A stretch of DNA of 64,000 bases, from positions 26,785,862-26,849,861 of the forward strand of contig CM070874.1 of the NCBI GenBank assembly GCA_036365515.1. Reading direction: 5' to 3'. Numbering within the stretch: the first letter of the stretch is position 1; the number at the start of each line of letters is the position of its first letter. A program made the translations under genes and the position numbers. The notes beneath the pieces were generated by a model. The model was not told the origin of the DNA and did no database searches. It was given only the letters and a program-made list of their open reading frames with translations. Below are positions 23,707 through 35,733 of the stretch, one piece after another. Source of the DNA: Torymus aiolomorphi. Lineage: Eukaryota; Arthropoda; Insecta; Hymenoptera; Torymidae.

Positions 23707-25439
23707 AAAATAAGGCAAGTATAGACGCTTTTTTTGTATAATCTATGAAATAATAATATTATAATTGTTTAAAAGAAATCAAATAAATACTAGGGGAATA
23801 GTCTTTTACTTCTTTGAGTTAATGTATGTTCAACAAATTATATGTAACTACATTCACATTGTTCACCGTAAATCAAACACATGAAAGTTGTGAAATCAAT
23901 TTTTAATAGTCAAGTAATGTAAAAAGCTCTTCGAAACCATTACTATATGACTGCTCTCAGAAATTTATTCAAATTGGTTCATCCTTCTTGTATAATTAAA
24001 CACAAGAAAGTACTGAAATCAATTTATTGTAGTCAAGTACCGACATAAAACCTTTTGTATTAATTGGATGTAAAATTTCACTTACAGTACTTCTACAAAA
24101 CTATAAGACAGATACTCACTTTACATACGCGTGGCCGAAAATTATTCAAATTATATATAACTATATTCTACAACGTTACCTTTTTATTTCATAAAATTCA
24201 TAAAAATGTTTTCAAATATTTACAAAAAGTCAAAGCTTATATAAAACCATCACATAATTAACATTACATCCTATTGAAAAAAATTCTATAACAACAGAAG
24301 TCTAGAGATGCTCTAGCAAGGGGTGGTCCTATGATGTCCCATACATACTTGGCGGCCCCAGCAAAAGAAGGTCGGTAAAAAGATCGGTCAAAATGTGTTA
24401 ATGAATTTCTTCTACAAATTAAATGCTGGTTCGTAAATCTATTCCTCATTTTTAAGTAGAAGTGCCATAGAATACAAAATATAAGTTACTTATATATAGC
24501 ACGGTAGGTAAAAATGTAAAGATCTTGTGAGTACATTATAAATTTATATGCATTTTTATTTTATCCCATTTAGAAAAAAGTCGTATCTAGGGAAAACATT
24601 TTTAGTGAAAGTTAATCCTGATTTTAAATATATTGTATAATAGAATATAAATGGTTAATTAAAAGTTGAAGCTAGCGTAATTATTTATAGTGGACTTATA
24701 TAAATAAACATTGTTTCTGAATTCAAACAAAAATTGAGTATTCTACATTTAAATAGCTCACCAGTAAGCTACCAATCGTCACGGTCGGGCCCGCCAAGTA
24801 TGTATGGGACATCATAGGACCACCCCTTGCTAGAGCATCTCTAGACTTCTGTTGTTATAGAATTTTTTTCAATAGGATGTAATGTTAATTATGTGATGGT
24901 TTTATATAAGCTTTGACTTTTTGTAAATATTTGAAAATATTTTTATGAATTTTATAAAATAAAAAGGTGACGTTGTAGAATATAGTTATATATAATTTGA
25001 ATAATTTTCGCCCACGCGTATGTAAAGTGAGTATCTGTCCTATAGTTTCGTAGAAGTACTGTAAGTGAAATTTTACATCCAATTAATACAAAAGGTTTTA
25101 TGTCGGTACTTGACTACAATAAATTGATTTCAGTACTTTCTTGTGTTTAATTTTTATAGAAGGATGTACCAATTTGAATAAATTTCTGAGAGCAGTCATA
25201 TAGTAATGGTTTCGAAGAGCTTTTTACATTACTTGACTATTAAAAATTGATTTCACAACTTTCATGTGTTTGATTTACGGTGAACAATGTGAATGTAGTT
25301 ACATATAATTTGTTGAACATACATTAACTCAAAGAAGGAAAAGACTATTCCCGTAGTATTTATTTGATTTCTTTTAAACAATTATAATATTATTATTTCA
25401 TAGATTATACAAAAAAAGCGTCTATACTTGCCTTATTTT
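23707..25439. mobile_element. Foldback-type inverted repeat B (arms ~652 bp, spacer ~429 bp)
   Basis: Arms 23707-24358 and 24788-25439 have equal length and are near-identical reverse complements. The outer ends share AAAATAAGGCAAGTATAG and the inner ends share CATACATACTTGGCGG. Small frames inside the arms (24064-24261 and its mirror 24885-25082) are duplicates created by the inverted repeat and show no domain. The spacer has no gene. Confidence 0.8.
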
Positions 25440-25582
25440 TATTAATTTTCTTGTAAATATATAACAAAAGTTTAAATTAGTCATTAATATTAAAATACGT
25501 ATATTTTTTTTTTCGCTGTGTCTATTCGCACAAAGATCACGTATTTTACGTGAATTTACGTGGATATAAGAGTACTTACGGG

Positions 25583-27370
25583 GATATAACCTTGAATTTT
25601 CCAGAAATGTTACGGACACGTAAATTTTCCGAGTACTCTTATAGACACGTAAAATCTTATAAAAACGTGAAAATTTGTTTAAATCCACGTATAAACTAAT
25701 AAAACTGAAAGCTTAAAGACCCGTACACATTGGTACAGATACTGGCTAACGGAAACGTAAAAGCTTAAAGACCCGTACACATTGCTACTGGCACTGGCTT
25801 ACGGAAACGTAAAAGCTTAAAGGCCCGTACATACTCATACTAGCACAGGCTTAAAGACACGTAAAATCTTAAAGACACGTAAAAAGCAGCTGAGGCTGGC
25901 TTACGGGCACGTAATGGGCTTAGGGACACGTATAATCTAATATACACGTAAAAACCAGGTGAGACCGGCTTACGGGCACACGATGGGCTTAGGAACACGT
26001 ATAATCTAATATAAACTTTAAAAGCAGCTGAGGCTGGCTTACGGGCACGTGAAGGGCTTATAGCACGTAAACTCTTTAAGACACGTAAGAGACAGATAAA
26101 ACTGGTTTACCGGCACGCGATGGGCTTAGAGACACGTAAAATCTTTAAGACATGTAAGAGGCAGGTGAGGCTGGCTTACGGGCACGCGATGGGCTTACGG
26201 ACACGTATGATCTAATATACACGTAGGGCGCAGATGACGCAGGCTTATGGGCACGTCATGGGCTTATAGCCACGTAAAAAGCATGTGAGACCGGCTTACG
26301 GGCACACGATGGGCTTAGGGATACGTACAATCTAATAAACACGTAAAAATTAAGTGAGGCTGGCTTATAGGCAGGAGATGGGCTTATAGACACGTAAAAT
26401 CTTAAAGACACATAAGAGGCAGGTGAAACTGGCTTACCGGCACGCGATGGGTTTAGAGACACGTAAAATCTTAAAGACACGTAAGAGGCAGGTGAGGCTG
26501 GCTTACGGGCACGCGATAGGTTTAGGGACACGTATAATCTAATATACACGTGAGAGGCAGATGAGACTGGCCTACGGGCACGCAATGGGCTTAGGCACAC
26601 GTATAGTCTAATATACACGTGAAAAGCAGCGGAGGCTGGCTTACGGGCACGCGATGGGCTTAGGGACACGTATAATCTAATATACACGTGAGAGGCAGGT
26701 AAGACTGGCTTACGGGCACACAATGGGCTTAGGCACACGTATAATCTAATATACACGTGAAAAGCAGCTGAGGCTGGCTTACGGGCACGCGATGGACTTA
26801 TAGATACGTAAAATATTAAAGACACCTAAGAAGCAGGTGAAACTGGCTTACGGACACGTCATGAGCTTAGAGCCACGTAAAAAGCAGGTTAGACTGGCTT
26901 ACGGGCACGCGATGGGCTTATAGACACGTAAAATCTTAAACATACGTAAGAGGCAGGTGAAACTGGCTTACCGCCAGGCGATGGGCTTAGAGATACGTAA
27001 AATCTTAAAGACACGTAAGAGGCAGGTGAGGCTGGCTTACGGGCACGCGATGGGCTTAGGGACATGTGTAATCTAATATAAACTTCAAAAGCAGCTGAGG
27101 CTGGCTTGCGGCCACGCGATGGGCTTAGGAAGACGTATAATCTAATAAACACGTAAAAATCAGGTGAGGCTGGCTTACGCGCACGCGATGGGCTTAGGGA
27201 CACGTATAATCTAATATACACGCAAAAAGCAGCTGAGCCTGGCATACGAGCAGGCTCTAGGCTTAGGGACACGTAAAATCTAATATACACGTTGAGCGCA
27301 GGTGAGGCAGGCTTACGGGCATGTAATGGGCTTATAGCCAAGTAAAAAGTAGGTGAGACTTGCTTACGGC
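25583..27370 (-). repeat. Left arm: inverted 69-bp satellite array
   Basis: Units read on the minus strand as CTAAGCCCATCGCGTGCCC, then GTAAGCCAGCCTCACCTGCC, then TCTTACGTGTCTTTAAGATT, then TTACGTGTCT. This is the same unit as the right arm in opposite orientation. The two long frames on this strand (26256-26825, 26889-27341) are consequences of the in-phase 69-bp period. Confidence 0.85.
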
Positions 27371-28720
27371 CATTTTTGCGTATCTCTTACTGGTCATCCT
27401 TGACTTGCAATTAACAGGTCTATAGTCCCTTTTACGTATCTTTAACTGGCCACTTTCCTACGTGTCTATAGCGCCTTATGTGTACGTAAGGCTTTACGTG
27501 TCCTTATCTCGACTCCCAAGTACTCGCAAATAACGTGACTGTAATGATTTTTGCGTATCTTTAGCTTGTCACTTACATAGAAGGGAAAATATGTCTTATA
27601 GCATTTTACGTATACGTAAGGCTTTACGTGTCACTACCTCGGCTCCCAAGTACTCGTAAATAACGTGTCTGTAATGATTTTTACGTATCTTTTACTGGCC
27701 CTTTTCGTACTTAGCAAAAGCGTGTCTATAGCATTTTACGTGTACGTAAGGCTTTACGTGTCTCTATCCCGACTCCGACGTACTCGCAATTAACGTGTCT
27801 GTAATGATCTTTACGTATCTTCAACTCGTCACTGACGTAGAAGGGAAAAAATCTATCTTATAGCATTTTACGTATACGTAAGGCTTTACGTGTCCCTAGC
27901 TCGAGTCCCAATTAACGTCTCTGGAAAAAGCGTATCCATAGCATTTTACGTGTACGTAAGGCTTTACATGTCCCTATCTCGACTCCCACGTACTCGCACT
28001 TAACGTGACTGTAATGATTTTTACGGATCTTTTACTGGTCCTTTTCGTACTTGGCAAAAGCGTGTCTATAGCATTTTACGTGTATGTAAAGTTTTACGTG
28101 GGCCTATATCGACTCCCAAGTACTCTGCAAATAATGTGACTGTAATTATTTGTGCGTATCTTTTACTGGTCCTTTTCGTACTTGGCAAAATCGTGTCTAC
28201 AGCATTTTACGTGTATGTAAGGCTTTAGGTGTCCCTACCTCAGCTCCCACGTACTCGCAAATAACGTGTATATAATGATTTTGACGTATCTCTAACCAGC
28301 ACTAAAGTAAAAGCGCGTCTAAAGTATTTCACCGCGAGTAGGTAAGACTTTACGTATCCCTATATATCGACACCCAAGTACTTGCATGTAACGTGTCTGT
28401 AGTGACTTTTAGGTATCATTTATTTTTCACCCCTTTCGCGCTCGAAAATAGCGTGTCCTTATTATTTTACTTGTACTTAAGTATATGCTGTCACATGTCT
28501 TTAAGTGGGTAGCTCGTATTCCTAAATAACGTGTTTATAGTATTTTACGTGAGCATAAGCTTTTACGTGTATGTATTTGATGTCCTTCGTGCTGACGAAT
28601 AGGTGACGTTTCTGTAAACTTTTACGTATCTTCAAGCTTTCTTTTTGACTGCCTGGGTGGCGTGTCTTTTATCGAATACGTATTTTTAAGTATTATTACA
28701 TTTTACTTGTCTCTAAGCAA
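27371..28720 (+). repeat. Central satellite with a ~160-bp period
   Basis: Units contain TAGCATTTTACGTGTACGTA, then AGGCTTTACGTGTC, CGACTCCCA(C/A)GTACTCGCA and CGTGTCTGTAATGATTTT. They recur at about 27,480, 27,610, 27,740, 27,865, 27,940, 28,070 and 28,205, then decay to the right. The TACGTG word is shared with the flanking arrays, but the unit differs. Confidence 0.8.
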
Positions 28721-30428
28721 TTGGCGAACCCGTAAGCCACCCTGACCCAATTCTTACGTGTATTTTAGATTTTATTTCTGTATAAGCCCATAACGTGCCC
28801 GTAGGTCAGTCTCACATGCTTTTTACGTGGCTATAAGCCCATGACGTGCCCATAAGCCAGCCTCACCTGCCTCTTACGTGTCTTTCAGATTTTACATGTC
28901 TATAAGCCCATCGCGTCCCCGTAAGCTAGTCTCATCACCTGCTTTTTACGTGGCTCGAAGCCCATGTCGTGCCCGTACGCCAGCCCCACCTGCACTCTAC
29001 GTGTATATTGGGTTGTACGTGTCCCTAAGCCCATAACGTGCTCGTATGCCAGCCTCAGCAGCTTTTTACGTGTATAGTATATTATACGTGTCCCTAAGCC
29101 CATCGTGTGCCCACAAGCCAGCCTCAAATGCTTTTTACGTGTATATTAGATTTTACGTGTCCCTAAGCCCATCGCGTGCCCAAAAGCCAGCCTCACCTGC
29201 TTTTTACGTATATACTAGATTATACGTGTCCCTAACCCCGTCGTGTGCGCGTAAGCCAGACTCACCTGCTTTTTACGTGTAGATTAGATTGTACGTGTCC
29301 CTAAGCCCATCGCGTGCCCGTAAGCCAGCCTCATCTGCCTCTTACGTGTCATTAAGATTTTGCGTGTCTATAAGCCCATCTCGTGCCCGTAAGCCAGTCT
29401 CACCTGATTTCTAAGTGGCTCTAAGCTCATGCCGTGCCTGGAAGCCAGTCTCACCTGCCTCTTGCGTGTCTTTAAGATTTTACGTGTCTCTAAGCCCATC
29501 GCGTGCCGGTAAGCCAGTTACATCTGTCTCTTACGTGTCTTAAAGATTTTACGTGTCTATAAGCCCATCGCGTGCCCCTAAGCCAGTTTCACCTGCTTTT
29601 TACGTATATATAAGCCCATCGCGTACCCGTAAGCCAGCCTCAGCTGCTTTTTACGTGTATATTAGATTATACGAGTCCCTAAGCCCATCCCGTGCCCGTA
29701 AGACAACCTCACCAGCCTCTTACGTGTCTTTAAGACTTTTCGTGTCTCTAAGCCCGTCGCGTGCGCGTAAGCCAGACTCACCTGCTTTTTACGTGTAGAT
29801 TAGATTGTACGTGTCCCTAAGCCCATCGCGTGCCCGTAAGCCAGCCTCATCTGCCTCTTACGTGTCATTAAGATTTTGCGTGTCTATAAGCCCATCTCGT
29901 GCCCGTAAGCCAGTCTCACCTGATTTCTAAGTGGCTCTAAGCTCATGCCGTGCCTGGAAGCCAGTCTCACCTGCCTCTTGCGTGTCTTTAAGATTTTACG
30001 TGTCTCTAAGCCCATCGCGTGCCGGTAAGCCAGTTACATCTGTCTCTTACATGTCTTAAAGATTTTACGTATCTATAAGCCCATCGCGTGCCCCTAAGCC
30101 AGTTTCACCTGCTTTTTACGTATATATAAGCCCATCGCGTACCCGTAAGCCAGCCTCAGCTGCTTTTTACGTGTATATTAGATTATACGAGTCCCTAAGC
30201 CCATCCCGTGCCCGTAAGACAACCTCACCAGCCTCTTACGTGTCTTTAAGACTTTTCGTGTCTCTAAGCCCGTCGCGTGCCGGTAAGCCAGTTTCAACTG
30301 CTTCTTACGTGTCTTTAAGATTTCACCTGCTTTCTACGTGTCTATAAGCGCATCGCGTGCCCATAAGCCAGTCTCTGCTGCTTTTGAAGTTTATATTAGA
30401 TTATACGTGGCCCTAAGTCCATCGTGTG
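27818..30428 (+). repeat. Segmental duplication, first copy (2,611 bp)
   Basis: It spans part of the central array and part of the 69-bp array, and is repeated at 30429-32523. Offset is 2,611 bp with very few mismatches. This copy holds an extra ~516-bp internal tandem duplication (about 29,241-29,756 and 29,757-30,272) that is single in the second copy. Confidence 0.85.
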
Positions 30429-33400
30429 TCTTCAACTCGTCACTGACGTAGAAGGGAAAAAATCTATCTTATAGCATTTTACGTATACGTAAGGCTTTAC
30501 GTGTCCCTAGCTCGAGTCCCAATTAACGTCTCTGGAAAAAGCGTATCCATAGCATTTTACGTGTACGTAAGGCTTTACATGTCCCTATCTCGACTCCCAC
30601 GTACTCGCACTTAACGTGACTGTAATGATTTTTACGGATCTTTTACTGGTCCTTTTCGTACTTGGCAAAAGCGTGTCTATAGCATTTTACGTGTATGTAA
30701 AGTTTTACGTGGGCCTATATCGACTCCCAAGTACTCTGCAAATAATGTGACTGTAATTATTTGTGCGTATCTTTTACTGGTCCTTTTCGTACTTGGCAAA
30801 ATCGTGTCTACAGCATTTTACGTGTATGTAAGGCTTTAGGTGTCCCTACCTCAGCTCCCACGTACTCGCAAATAACGTGTATATAATGATTTTGACGTAT
30901 CTCTAACCAGCACTAAAGTAAAAGCGCGTCTAAAGTATTTCACCGCGAGTAGGTAAGACTTTACGTATCCCTATATATCGACACCCAAGTACTTGCAAGT
31001 AACGTGTCTGTAGTGACTTTTAGGTATCATTTATTTTTCACCCCTTTCGCGCTCGAAAATAGCGTGTCCTTATTATTTTACTTGTACTTAAGTATATGCT
31101 GTCACATGTCTTTAAGTGGGTAGCTCGTATTCCTAAATAACGTGTTTATAGTATTTTACGTGAGCATAAGCTTTTACGTGTATGTATTTGATGTCCTTCG
31201 TGCTGACGAATAGGTGACGTTTCTGTAAACTTTTACGTATCTTCAAGCTTTCTTTTTGACTGCCTGGGTGGCGTGTCTTTTATCGAATACGTATTTTTAA
31301 GTATTATTACATTTTACTTGTCTCTAAGCAATTGGCGAACCCGTAAGCCACCCTGACCCAATTCTTACGTGTATTTTAGATTTTATTTCTGTATAAGCCC
31401 ATAACGTGCCCGTAGGTCAGTCTCACATGCTTTTTACGTGGCTATAAGCCCATGACGTGCCCATAAGCCAGCCTCACCTGCCTCTTACGTGTCTTTCAGA
31501 TTTTACATGTCTATAAGCCCATCGCGTCCCCGTAAGCTAGTCTCATCACCTGCTTTTTACGTGGCTCGAAGCCCATGTCGTGCCCGTACGCCAGCCCCAC
31601 CTGCACTCTACGTGTATATTGGGTTGTACGTGTCCCTAAGCCCATAACGTGCTCGTATGCCAGCCTCAGCAGCTTTTTACGTGTATAGTATATTATACGT
31701 GTCCCTAAGCCCATCGTGTGCCCACAAGCCAGCCTCAAATGCTTTTTACGTGTATATTAGATTTTACGTGTCCCTAAGCCCATCGCGTGCCCAAAAGCCA
31801 GCCTCACCTGCTTTTTACGTATATACTAGATTATACGTGTCCCTAACCCCGTCGTGTGCGCGTAAGCCAGACTCACCTGCTTTTTACGTGTAGATTAGAT
31901 TGTACGTGTCCCTAAGCCCATCGCGTGCCCGTAAGCCAGCCTCATCTGCCTCTTACGTGTCATTAAGATTTTGCGTGTCTATAAGCCCATCTCGTGCCCG
32001 TAAGCCAGTCTCACCTGATTTCTAAGTGGCTCTAAGCTCATGCCGTGCCTGGAAGCCAGTCTCACCTGCCTCTTGCGTGTCTTTAAGATTTTACGTGTCT
32101 CTAAGCCCATCGCGTGCCGGTAAGCCAGTTACATCTGTCTCTTACATGTCTTAAAGATTTTACGTATCTATAAGCCCATCGCGTGCCCCTAAGCCAGTTT
32201 CACCTGCTTTTTACGTATATATAAGCCCATCGCGTACCCGTAAGCCAGCCTCAGCTGCTTTTTACGTGTATATTAGATTATACGAGTCCCTAAGCCCATC
32301 CCGTGCCCGTAAGACAACCTCACCAGCCTCTTACGTGTCTTTAAGACTTTTCGTGTCTCTAAGCCCGTCGCGTGCCGGTAAGCCAGTTTCAACTGCTTCT
32401 TACGTGTCTTTAAGATTTCACCTGCTTTCTACGTGTCTATAAGCGCATCGCGTGCCCATAAGCCAGTCTCTGCTGCTTTTGAAGTTTATATTAGATTATA
32501 CGTGGCCCTAAGTCCATCGTGTGTCCGGAAGCCAGTCTCACCTGCCTCTTGCGTGTCTTTAAGATTTTACCTGTCTCTAAGCCCATCGCGTGCCGGTAAG
32601 CCAACCTCAGCTACTTTTTACGTGTATATTAGAGTATACGTGTCCCTAAGCCCATCGCGTGCCCGTAAGCCAGCCTCACCTGCCTCTTACGTGTCTTTAA
32701 GATTTTCCGTGTCTCTAAGCCCGTCGCGTGCCGGTAAGCCAGTTTCACGTGCCTCTTACGTGTCTTTAAGATTTTGCGTGTCTATAAGCCCATCTCGTAC
32801 CTGTAAGCCAGCCTCACTTGATTTTTACGTGTTTATTAGATTGTACGTGCCCCTAAGCCCATCGCGTGCCCGTAATCCAGCCTTATCTGCCCATTACGTG
32901 TCTTTAAGATTTTCTGTGTCTCTAAGCCCGTCGCGTGCCGGTAAGCCAGTTTCACCTGCCTCTTACGTGTCTTTAAGATTTTCCGTGTCTATAAGCCCAT
33001 CGCGTGCCCCTAAGCCAATGTCACCTGCTTTTTACGTATCTATAAGCCCATCGCGTACCCGTAAGCCAGCCTCAGCTGCTTTTTACGTGTATATTAGAGT
33101 ATACGTGTCCCTAAGCCCATCGCATGCCCGTAAGCCAGCCTCATCTGCCTCTTACGTGTCTTTAAGGTTTTCCGTGTCTCTAAGCCCGTCGCGTGCCGGT
33201 AAGCCAGTTTCACCTGCCTCTTACGTGTTTTTAAGATTTTACGTGTCTATAAGCCCATCTCGTACCTGTAAGCCAGCCTCACTTGATTTTTACGTATTTA
33301 TTAGATTGTACGTGTCCCTCAGCCCATCGCGTGCCCGTAAGCCAGCCTCATCTGCCTCTTACGTGTCTTTAAGATTTTCCGTGTCTCTAAGCCCGTCGTG

Positions 33401-35733
33401 TGCCGGTAAGCCAGATTCACCTGTCTCTTACGTGTCTTTAAGATTTTACGTGTCTATAAGCCGATCTCGTACCTGTAAGCCAGCCTCACTTGATTTTTAC
33501 ATGTTTATTAGATTGTACGTGTCCCTAAGCCCATCGCGTCACCGTAAGCCAGCCCCACCTGGCTCTGACGTGTCTTTAAGATTTTACGTGTCTCTAAGCC
33601 TATCGCGTGCACGTAAGCCCGTTTTATCTGTCTCTTACGTGTCTTAAAGAGTTTACGTATCTATAAGCCCATCGCGTGCCCCTAAGCCAGTCTCACCTGC
33701 TTTTTACGTGTCTATAAGCCAATCGCGTGCCCATAAGCCAGTCTCTGCTGCTTTTGAAGTTTATATTAGATTATACGTGTCCCTAAGCCCATCGTGTGCC
33801 CGAAAGCCAGTCTCACCTGGTCGTTACGTGTATATTAGATTATACGTGTCCCTAAGCCCATTGCGTGCCCGTAAGCCAGTCTCACCTGCCTGTTACGTGT
33901 CTTTAAGATTTTACGTGTCTTTAGGCCTGTGCTAGTATGAGTATTTACGGGACTTTAAGCTTTTACGTTTCCGTAAGCCAGTGCCAATAGCAATGTGTAC
34001 GGATCTTTAAGCTTTTACGTTTCCGTAAGCCAGTACCAGTACCAATGTGTACGGGTCTTTAAGCTTTCAGTTTTTTTAGTTTATACGTGGATTTAAACAA
34101 ATTTTCACGTTTTACGTATCTGTAAGCCCATCGCGTGCCGGTAAGCCAGTTTCATCTGTCTCTTACGTGTCTTAAATATTTTACGTGTCTATAAGCCCAT
34201 CGCGTGCCCCCAAGCCAGTTTCACGTGCTTTTTACGTGTCCCTAAGCCCATCGCGTGCCCGTAAGCCAACCTCAGCTACTTTTTACGTGTATATTAGAGT
34301 ATACGTGTCCCTAAGCCCATCGCGTGCCCGTAAGCCAGCCTCACCTGCCTCTTACGTGTCTTTAAGATTTTCCGTGTCTCTACGCCCGTCGCGTGCCGGT
34401 AAGCCAGTTTCACGTGCCTCTTACGTGTCTTTAAGATTTTGCGTGTCTATAAGCCCATCTCGTACCTGTAAGCCAGCCTCACCTGCCTCTTAGGTGTCTT
34501 TAAGATTTTACGTGTCTATAAGCCCATCTCGTGCCCGTAAGCCAGTCTCACCTGATTTTTACGTGGCGCTAAACTCATGCCGTGCCCGGATGCCAGTCTC
34601 ACCTGCCTCTTGCGTGTCTTTAACGTTTTACGTGTCTCTAAGCCCATCGGGTGCCGGTAAGCCACTTTCATCTGTCTCTTAAGTGTCTTAAACATTTTCG
34701 TGTCTATAAGCCCATCGCGTGCCCCTAAGCCAGTTTCACCTGCTTTTTACGTGTCCCTAAGCCCATCGCGTGCCCGTAAGCCAGCCTCAGCTGCCTCTTA
34801 CGTGTCTTTAAGATTTTACGTGTCTCTAAGCCTATCGCGTGGCGGTAATCCAGTTTTACCTGCTTTTTATGTATCTATAAGCCCATCGCGTGCCCGTAAG
34901 CCAGCCTTAGCCGCTTTTTACGTGTATATTAGATTATACGTGTCCCTAAACCCATTCCGTGCCCGTAAGCCAGTCTCACCTGCCTCTTTCGTGTATATTA
35001 GATTATACGTGTTCCTAAGCCCATCGCGTGCCCGTAATCCAGCCTCACCTGCCTCTTAGGTGTCATTAAGATTTTACGTGTCTATAAGCCCAACTCTTGC
35101 CCGTAAGCCAGTCTCACCTGATTTTTACGTGGCGCTAAGCTCATGCCGTGCCCGGATGCCAGTCTCACCTGCCTCTTGCGTGTCTTTAAGGTTTTACGTA
35201 TCTCTAAGCCCATCGCGTGCCGGTAAGCCACTTTCATCTGTCTCTTAAGTGTCTTAAAGATTTTACCTGGCTATAAGCCCATCGCGTGCCCCTAAGCCAG
35301 TCTCACCTCCTTTTTACGTGTCTATAATCCCATCGTGTGCCCGTAAGCCAGTCTCACCTGCTTTTGAAGTTTATATTAGATTATACGTGTTTCTACGTCC
35401 ATTGCGTGCCCGTAAGCCAGTCTCACCTGCCTCTTACGTGTCTTTAAGGTTTTACGTGTCTTTAAGCGTGTGCTAGTATGAGTATGTACGGGCCTTTAAG
35501 CTTTTACGTTTCCGCAAGCCAGTTCCAGTAGCAATGTGTACGGATCTTTAAGCTTTTACGTTTCCGTAAGCCAGAACCAGTACCAATGTGTACGTGTCTT
35601 TAAGCTTTCAGTTTTATTAGTTTATACGTGGATTTAAACAAATTTTCACGTTTTTATAAGATTTTACGTGTCTATAAGAGTACTCGGAAAATTTACGTGT
35701 CTGTAACATTTCTGGAAAATTCAAGGTTATATC
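28721..35733 (+). repeat. Right arm: 69-bp satellite array in plus orientation
   Basis: Dozens of tandem 69-bp units with internal TACGTG words and variants. A second copy of the terminal segment lies inside the array at about 33,925-34,117. It matches the end at 35,472-35,665, so the array grew by duplication that included its own end. Long frames such as 32433-33647 come from the period being 23 codons. Confidence 0.85.
30429..32523 (+). repeat. Segmental duplication, second copy (~2,095 bp)
   Basis: Starts at the same TCTTCAACTCGTCAC word as 27818. It ends at the same TAAGTCCATCGTGTG word that closes the first copy. It lacks one 516-bp internal unit. Confidence 0.85.

Larger units (their letters stand above)
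25583..35733. repeat. 10-kb satellite block with inverted outer ends
   Basis: The outer ~290 bp on each side (about 25583-25870 and 35445-35733) are inverted copies of each other. They start at a GATATAACCTTGAATTTTCC boundary. Between them lie satellite arrays: minus-oriented 69-bp units (to about 27,370), a different ~160-bp-period array (about 27,371-28,720) and plus-oriented 69-bp units (about 28,721-35,440). The block ends abruptly against the remnant gene at 35,734. On the left, a further ~50 bp with ACGTGA/TACGTGG words extends to about 25,533. No transposase is visible. Best described as a satellite-filled foldback-like block; whether it ever moved as a unit is unknown. Confidence 0.82.

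Noticed and set aside
26256..27341. Repetitive Ser/Pro/Arg frames on the minus strand of the satellite
   Set aside because: Produced by the in-phase 69-bp unit. The mirror array gives the same on the plus strand.
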